Source: CAYRML01 sp964425485
Lineage (GTDB): Bacteria; Bacillota; Dehalobacteriia; UBA4068
Length of the DNA: 10,319 nt
Direction of reading: 5' to 3'
NCBI GenBank assembly: GCA_964425485.1
Contig: CAYRML010000050.1
Span: 1-10,319, forward strand
Positions 7,597 through 10,319 of the stretch are shown here, one piece after another (the first letter of the stretch is position 1; each line of letters begins with the position of its first letter). The notes under the pieces were generated by a model that was not told the origin of the DNA, did not search any database, and was given only the letters and a program-made list of their open reading frames with translations. A program made the position numbers and the translations under genes.

Positions 7597-7632
7597 AATA
7601 ATTCCTTATAATTATGGCAAGGGGGGAAATAA

Positions 7633-8103
7633 ATGCCGAGGCGTGGCAATGTAGCAAAAATAGAAATATTACCGGATCCGGTCTACAATAGCATCATCTT
7701 GACCAAATTTATCAATCAAATCATGTTGGACGGCAAAAAAGGTGTAGCCGAATCCATTGTTTATGGCGCATTTGATATCATTCGGGAAAAAATTAATAAG
7801 GATCCCATGGAAATTTTTGATGAAGCCATGAAAAATGTAATGCCGGTGCTTGAGGTTAAAGCTCGTCGTGTTGGCGGCGCTAACTATCAGGTTCCAGTGG
7901 AAGTCCGTGCTGACAGACGACAAGCATTGGGTATTCGTTGGCTGGTTCTTTTTTCTAAAAAGAGATCCGGCAAAAATATGCAGGAAAAATTGGCTGCCGA
8001 ATTGATGGATGCCGCCAATAACACCGGTGCTTCCGTTAAGAAACGTGAAGACACCCATAAAATGGCTGAAGCTAATAAAGCTTTTGCTCATTATCGCTGG
8101 TAG
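7633..8103 (+). CDS. rpsG: 30S ribosomal protein S7
   Basis: Primary 16S rRNA-binding protein that nucleates assembly of the 30S head and lies at the E site. At 156 residues it has the standard bacterial length. Visible: N-terminal MPRRGNVAKIEILPDPVYNS, the helical body, the β-hairpin around RRVGGANYQVPVEVRADRR (78-96) that reaches toward the E site, and the C-terminal end AEANKAFAHYRW. The ATG is preceded by an unusual G-run RBS (AAGGGGGGAA, 7619-7628). In E. coli, S7 represses the str operon by binding the rpsL-rpsG intercistronic RNA. Here that gap is only 36 nt, but a small stem (7602-7607 with 7619-7624) could cover the RBS; whether S7 uses it is unknown. Stop TAG, 30 nt before fusA. Confidence 0.98.
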   Translation: MPRRGNVAKIEILPDPVYNSIILTKFINQIMLDGKKGVAESIVYGAFDIIREKINKDPMEIFDEAMKNVMPVLEVKARRVGGANYQVPVEVRADRRQALGIRWLVLFSKKRSGKNMQEKLAAELMDAANNTGASVKKREDTHKMAEANKAFAHYRW

Positions 8104-8133
8104 ACATAATTTTATAACAAAACGGAGGTTTTT

Positions 8134-10209
8134 ATGCCCAGACAATTCCCATTGGAAAAGGTCAGAAATATTGGTATTATGGCCCATATTGATGCCGGTA
8201 AAACGACTACAACTGAACGCATACTTTTTTATACTGGTCGTATTCATCGTACCGGTGAAGTCCATGAAGGCGCAGCCACCATGGATTTTATGGTGCAAGA
8301 ACAAGAAAGAGGCATCACTATTGCCTCTGCTGCTACCACTTGCTTCTGGCGCGATCATCGTGTTAATATCATCGACACACCCGGCCACGTTGACTTTACT
8401 GTGGAGGTAGAACGCTCTTTGCGTGTCTTGGATGGGGCGGTGGCTGTTTTTTGTTCTGTGGGGGGCGTGGAACCTCAGTCGGAAACGGTTTGGCGTCAAG
8501 CCGATCGTTATAGTGTGCCGAGAATCGCTTATATCAACAAGATGGATAGGGTTGGTGCTGATTTTCTTCGTGGCATCCAGATGATCAAAGAACGTTTGGG
8601 GGCTAATCCTGTGGCGGTTCAACTGCCTATAGGCAGTGAGGAGAATTTCAGCGGTATCATTGATCTGATTAAGATGAAAGCTAATATTTATTTGGATAGT
8701 GAGGGTAAACAGATCGATATACAGGCTGTTCCTGATCATATGTTAGCTGACGCTAATCTGTATAGGGATAAGATGATAGAAGCAATTTCCGAATATGATG
8801 AGGATTTGGAAATCAAGTATTTGGAAGGCGAGGAATTTACTGAAGAAGAAATCATTGCCGGCATCAGAAAAGCAACCTTAGCCAATGCTATCACACCGGT
8901 TTTATGCGGTTCTTCTTTCAAAAATAAAGGCGTGCAGCAGCTGATGGATGCTATTATTGATTATTTACCTTCTCCTCTTGATGTGCCTCCTATTAAAGGT
9001 GTTGATAAGGATGGCGATGAGATAGAAAGGATTTCTTCCGATGCAGAACCCTTTGCTGCCCTAGCTTTTAAGGTCATTACGGATCCCTATGTCGGTAAAT
9101 TAACTTTCTTTAGAGTTTATTCCGGTATTTTAAAAAGTGGTTCCTATATATATAACAGCACAAAAGGCAAAAGGGAACGCATAGGCCGGATTTTGCAGAT
9201 GCATGCAAATCACAGAGAAGAAGTGCAAGAGGCTTATGCGGGGGATATCCTAGCGGCTGTGGGGCTTAAAGATACTACTACCGGGGATACGCTCTCTAGC
9301 GAAGATCATGCCGTTATCCTGGAATCAATGGATTTTCCAGATCCGGTTATAGATGTAGCTATCGAACCGAAAACTACTGCCGATCAGGAAAAAATAGGTA
9401 TCGCTTTACAAAAATTATCTGAAGAGGACCCAACTTTCCGAGTCAGGACAGATGCCGATACCGGACAGACCATTATTGCCGGTATGGGCGAACTGCATTT
9501 GGAAATTATTGTCGACCGTTTGCTGCGTGAATTCAGGGTTGATGCTAATGTTGGTAAGCCGCAGGTCTCCTATAAAGAAACTATTCGCAAGCCCAGTAAG
9601 GGCGTGGGTAAATTTGTTCGTCAGTCCGGCGGTCATGGCCAGTATGGTCATTGTGTAGTCGAATTTGAACCGTTGGAACCTGGCTCCGGTTTTGTCTTCG
9701 AAAGCAAGATCATCGGTGGTGTTATTCCTAAGGAATTCATTAATCCGGTGGAGATTGGCATCAAAGAAGCTATGGAAAATGGTATTATGGCCGGTTATCC
9801 CGTTGTTGATATTAAGGCGACTTTGGTTGATGGTTCTTATCATGAGGTGGATTCCTCGGAAATTGCTTTTAAAGTCGCCGGTGCTTTGGCTTTCAAAGAC
9901 GGTATGAGTAAGGCCAGTCCAGTACTGTTGGAGCCGGTGTTTAAGATTGAAGTTATCGTTCCTGATGAATATATGGGTGATGTGATTGGCGACCTTAATG
10001 CCCGTCGTGGGAGAATAGAAGGTATGGAGCCAAGGAATGGTTTACAAACCATCAGGGGTTATGTTCCTTTGCTGCAAATGTTTGGCTATGCCACTGATTT
10101 GCGCTCCAAAACCCAGGGCCGGGGCACCTATGTAATGCAATTCTCTCATTATGAGGAAGTACCCAAGAATATCGCAGATGATATCACCACTAAAAAGCAA
10201 AGAGTTTAA
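8134..10209 (+). CDS. fusA: Translation elongation factor G
   Basis: Ribosomal translocase GTPase that moves tRNAs and mRNA after peptide bond formation and, with RRF, helps split ribosomes. At 691 residues it matches canonical EF-G. GTPase motifs: P-loop AHIDAGKTT (17-25), switch I/G2 RGITIASAATT (59-69), DTPGH (81-85), NKMD (135-138) and GSS (259-261). The G' insert is present (about 160-255). Domain II covers about 290-400, domain III about 405-480, domain IV about 481-603 with the tip loop RQSGGHGQYGH (496-506) and conserved H570, and domain V about 604-691 (GDVIGDLNARRGRIEGME). The ATG has a good RBS (GGAGG, 8124-8128, 5 nt before the start). It lies 30 nt after rpsG and 59 nt before tuf. 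It looks like the main housekeeping copy, not an FusA2-type paralogue, because of its operon position and intact motifs. Stop TAA. Confidence 0.99.
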   Translation: MPRQFPLEKVRNIGIMAHIDAGKTTTTERILFYTGRIHRTGEVHEGAATMDFMVQEQERGITIASAATTCFWRDHRVNIIDTPGHVDFTVEVERSLRVLDGAVAVFCSVGGVEPQSETVWRQADRYSVPRIAYINKMDRVGADFLRGIQMIKERLGANPVAVQLPIGSEENFSGIIDLIKMKANIYLDSEGKQIDIQAVPDHMLADANLYRDKMIEAISEYDEDLEIKYLEGEEFTEEEIIAGIRKATLANAITPVLCGSSFKNKGVQQLMDAIIDYLPSPLDVPPIKGVDKDGDEIERISSDAEPFAALAFKVITDPYVGKLTFFRVYSGILKSGSYIYNSTKGKRERIGRILQMHANHREEVQEAYAGDILAAVGLKDTTTGDTLSSEDHAVILESMDFPDPVIDVAIEPKTTADQEKIGIALQKLSEEDPTFRVRTDADTGQTIIAGMGELHLEIIVDRLLREFRVDANVGKPQVSYKETIRKPSKGVGKFVRQSGGHGQYGHCVVEFEPLEPGSGFVFESKIIGGVIPKEFINPVEIGIKEAMENGIMAGYPVVDIKATLVDGSYHEVDSSEIAFKVAGALAFKDGMSKASPVLLEPVFKIEVIVPDEYMGDVIGDLNARRGRIEGMEPRNGLQTIRGYVPLLQMFGYATDLRSKTQGRGTYVMQFSHYEEVPKNIADDITTKKQRV

Positions 10210-10255
10210 AAGCTTTTCTTGCTAAAAATATGGAAATTAATTATTAATGAATATT

Positions 10256-10260
10256 GGAGG
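10256..10260 (+). promoter_or_regulatory. tuf ribosome binding site
   Basis: GGAGG lies 8 nt before the ATG at 10269, at the end of the AT-rich 59-nt gap after fusA. That gap has no clear terminator; its only symmetric element is a small AT palindrome (ATTAAT-T-ATTAAT, 10236-10248). Continued transcription from fusA into tuf is therefore expected. Confidence 0.8.
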
Positions 10261-10268
10261 TAAGACCA

Positions 10269-10319
10269 ATGGGAAAACAAAAATTTGAAAGAACAAAACC
10301 GCATGTCAATATCGGAACA
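10269..10319 (+). CDS. tuf: Elongation factor Tu, first 17 codons (cut by window edge)
   Basis: The 17 visible residues, MGKQKFERTKPHVNIGT, match the EF-Tu N-terminus, which normally continues into IGHVDHGKTT, the P-loop that carries GTP. EF-Tu delivers aminoacyl-tRNA to the ribosome. Its position directly after fusA is the classic str-operon order, which supports the call despite the short visible part. Residue 2 is glycine where alanine is common. The rest of the gene, and whether a second tuf copy exists, cannot be judged from this window. Confidence 0.93.
   Translation, partial: MGKQKFERTKPHVNIGT

Noticed and set aside
7669..8739. A 356-codon open frame on the minus strand opposite rpsG and the 5' part of fusA
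   Set aside because: It lies entirely opposite two certain, conserved genes and their 30-nt gap. Its translation resembles no family I recognise. Long antisense frames are common opposite highly expressed genes with biased codon use. A ribosome-profiling signal on the minus strand would be needed to revive it.
10219..10247. Possible separate tuf promoter (TTGCTA, 17 nt, TATTAA) in the fusA-tuf gap
   Set aside because: Both hexamers match only four of six positions, in very AT-rich DNA where such matches are expected by chance. It would need a mapped 5' end near 10254 to be believed.

Overview
This window is a housekeeping segment of a Bacillota (Firmicutes) chromosome. It holds the end of the RNA polymerase β/β' operon followed by the str (streptomycin) ribosomal operon. 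All genes lie on the + strand, in the order rpoB (5'-truncated), rpoC, an L7Ae-family gene (rplGB/ybxF), rpsL, rpsG, fusA and the first 17 codons of tuf. An L7Ae-like gene between rpoC and rpsL is typical of Firmicutes. GC content looks like the mid-40s percent by eye. S12 lacks the roughly 13-residue insert of Bacillus S12, the β lobe is much shorter than in Bacillus, and several β' segments read like Clostridia/Negativicutes proteins. I therefore favour a Clostridia- or Negativicutes-type organism over a Bacillus-type one. That placement comes from remembered sequences and has not been searched.

Layout. Positions 1-3102 carry the rest of rpoB, whose N-terminus (about 130 residues) lies outside the window. 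Positions 3157-6798 carry complete rpoC, 54 nt downstream, starting at TTG. The 111-nt gap after rpoC is the main regulatory feature. It contains a 15-bp inverted repeat (6815-6851) that looks like a terminator. Fused to its last two bases is a good σA-type promoter (TTGACA, 17 nt, TAAACT with an extended TG) pointing into the next genes. Then come rplGB (6910-7158, TTG start), rpsL (7210-7596, TTG start), rpsG (7633-8103), fusA (8134-10209) and tuf (10269 to the window end), separated by 30-59 nt and each with its own Shine-Dalgarno sequence.

The genes supply the core of gene expression: the two catalytic subunits of RNA polymerase, a k-turn-binding ribosome-associated protein, two small-subunit proteins (decoding-centre S12 and head protein S7) and the elongation GTPases EF-G and EF-Tu. 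Every catalytic or zinc-binding motif I checked in RpoC and EF-G is intact, and the rifampicin and streptomycin target positions look wild type. I saw no mobile element, CRISPR array, tRNA, rRNA or foreign cargo gene. No gap between genes exceeds 111 nt.

I did not find a previously undescribed system here. The points worth a second look are modest: the overlapping hairpin and promoter between the two operons, the long acidic tail of β, the run of three TTG-started genes, and possible occlusion of the rpsG ribosome binding site.
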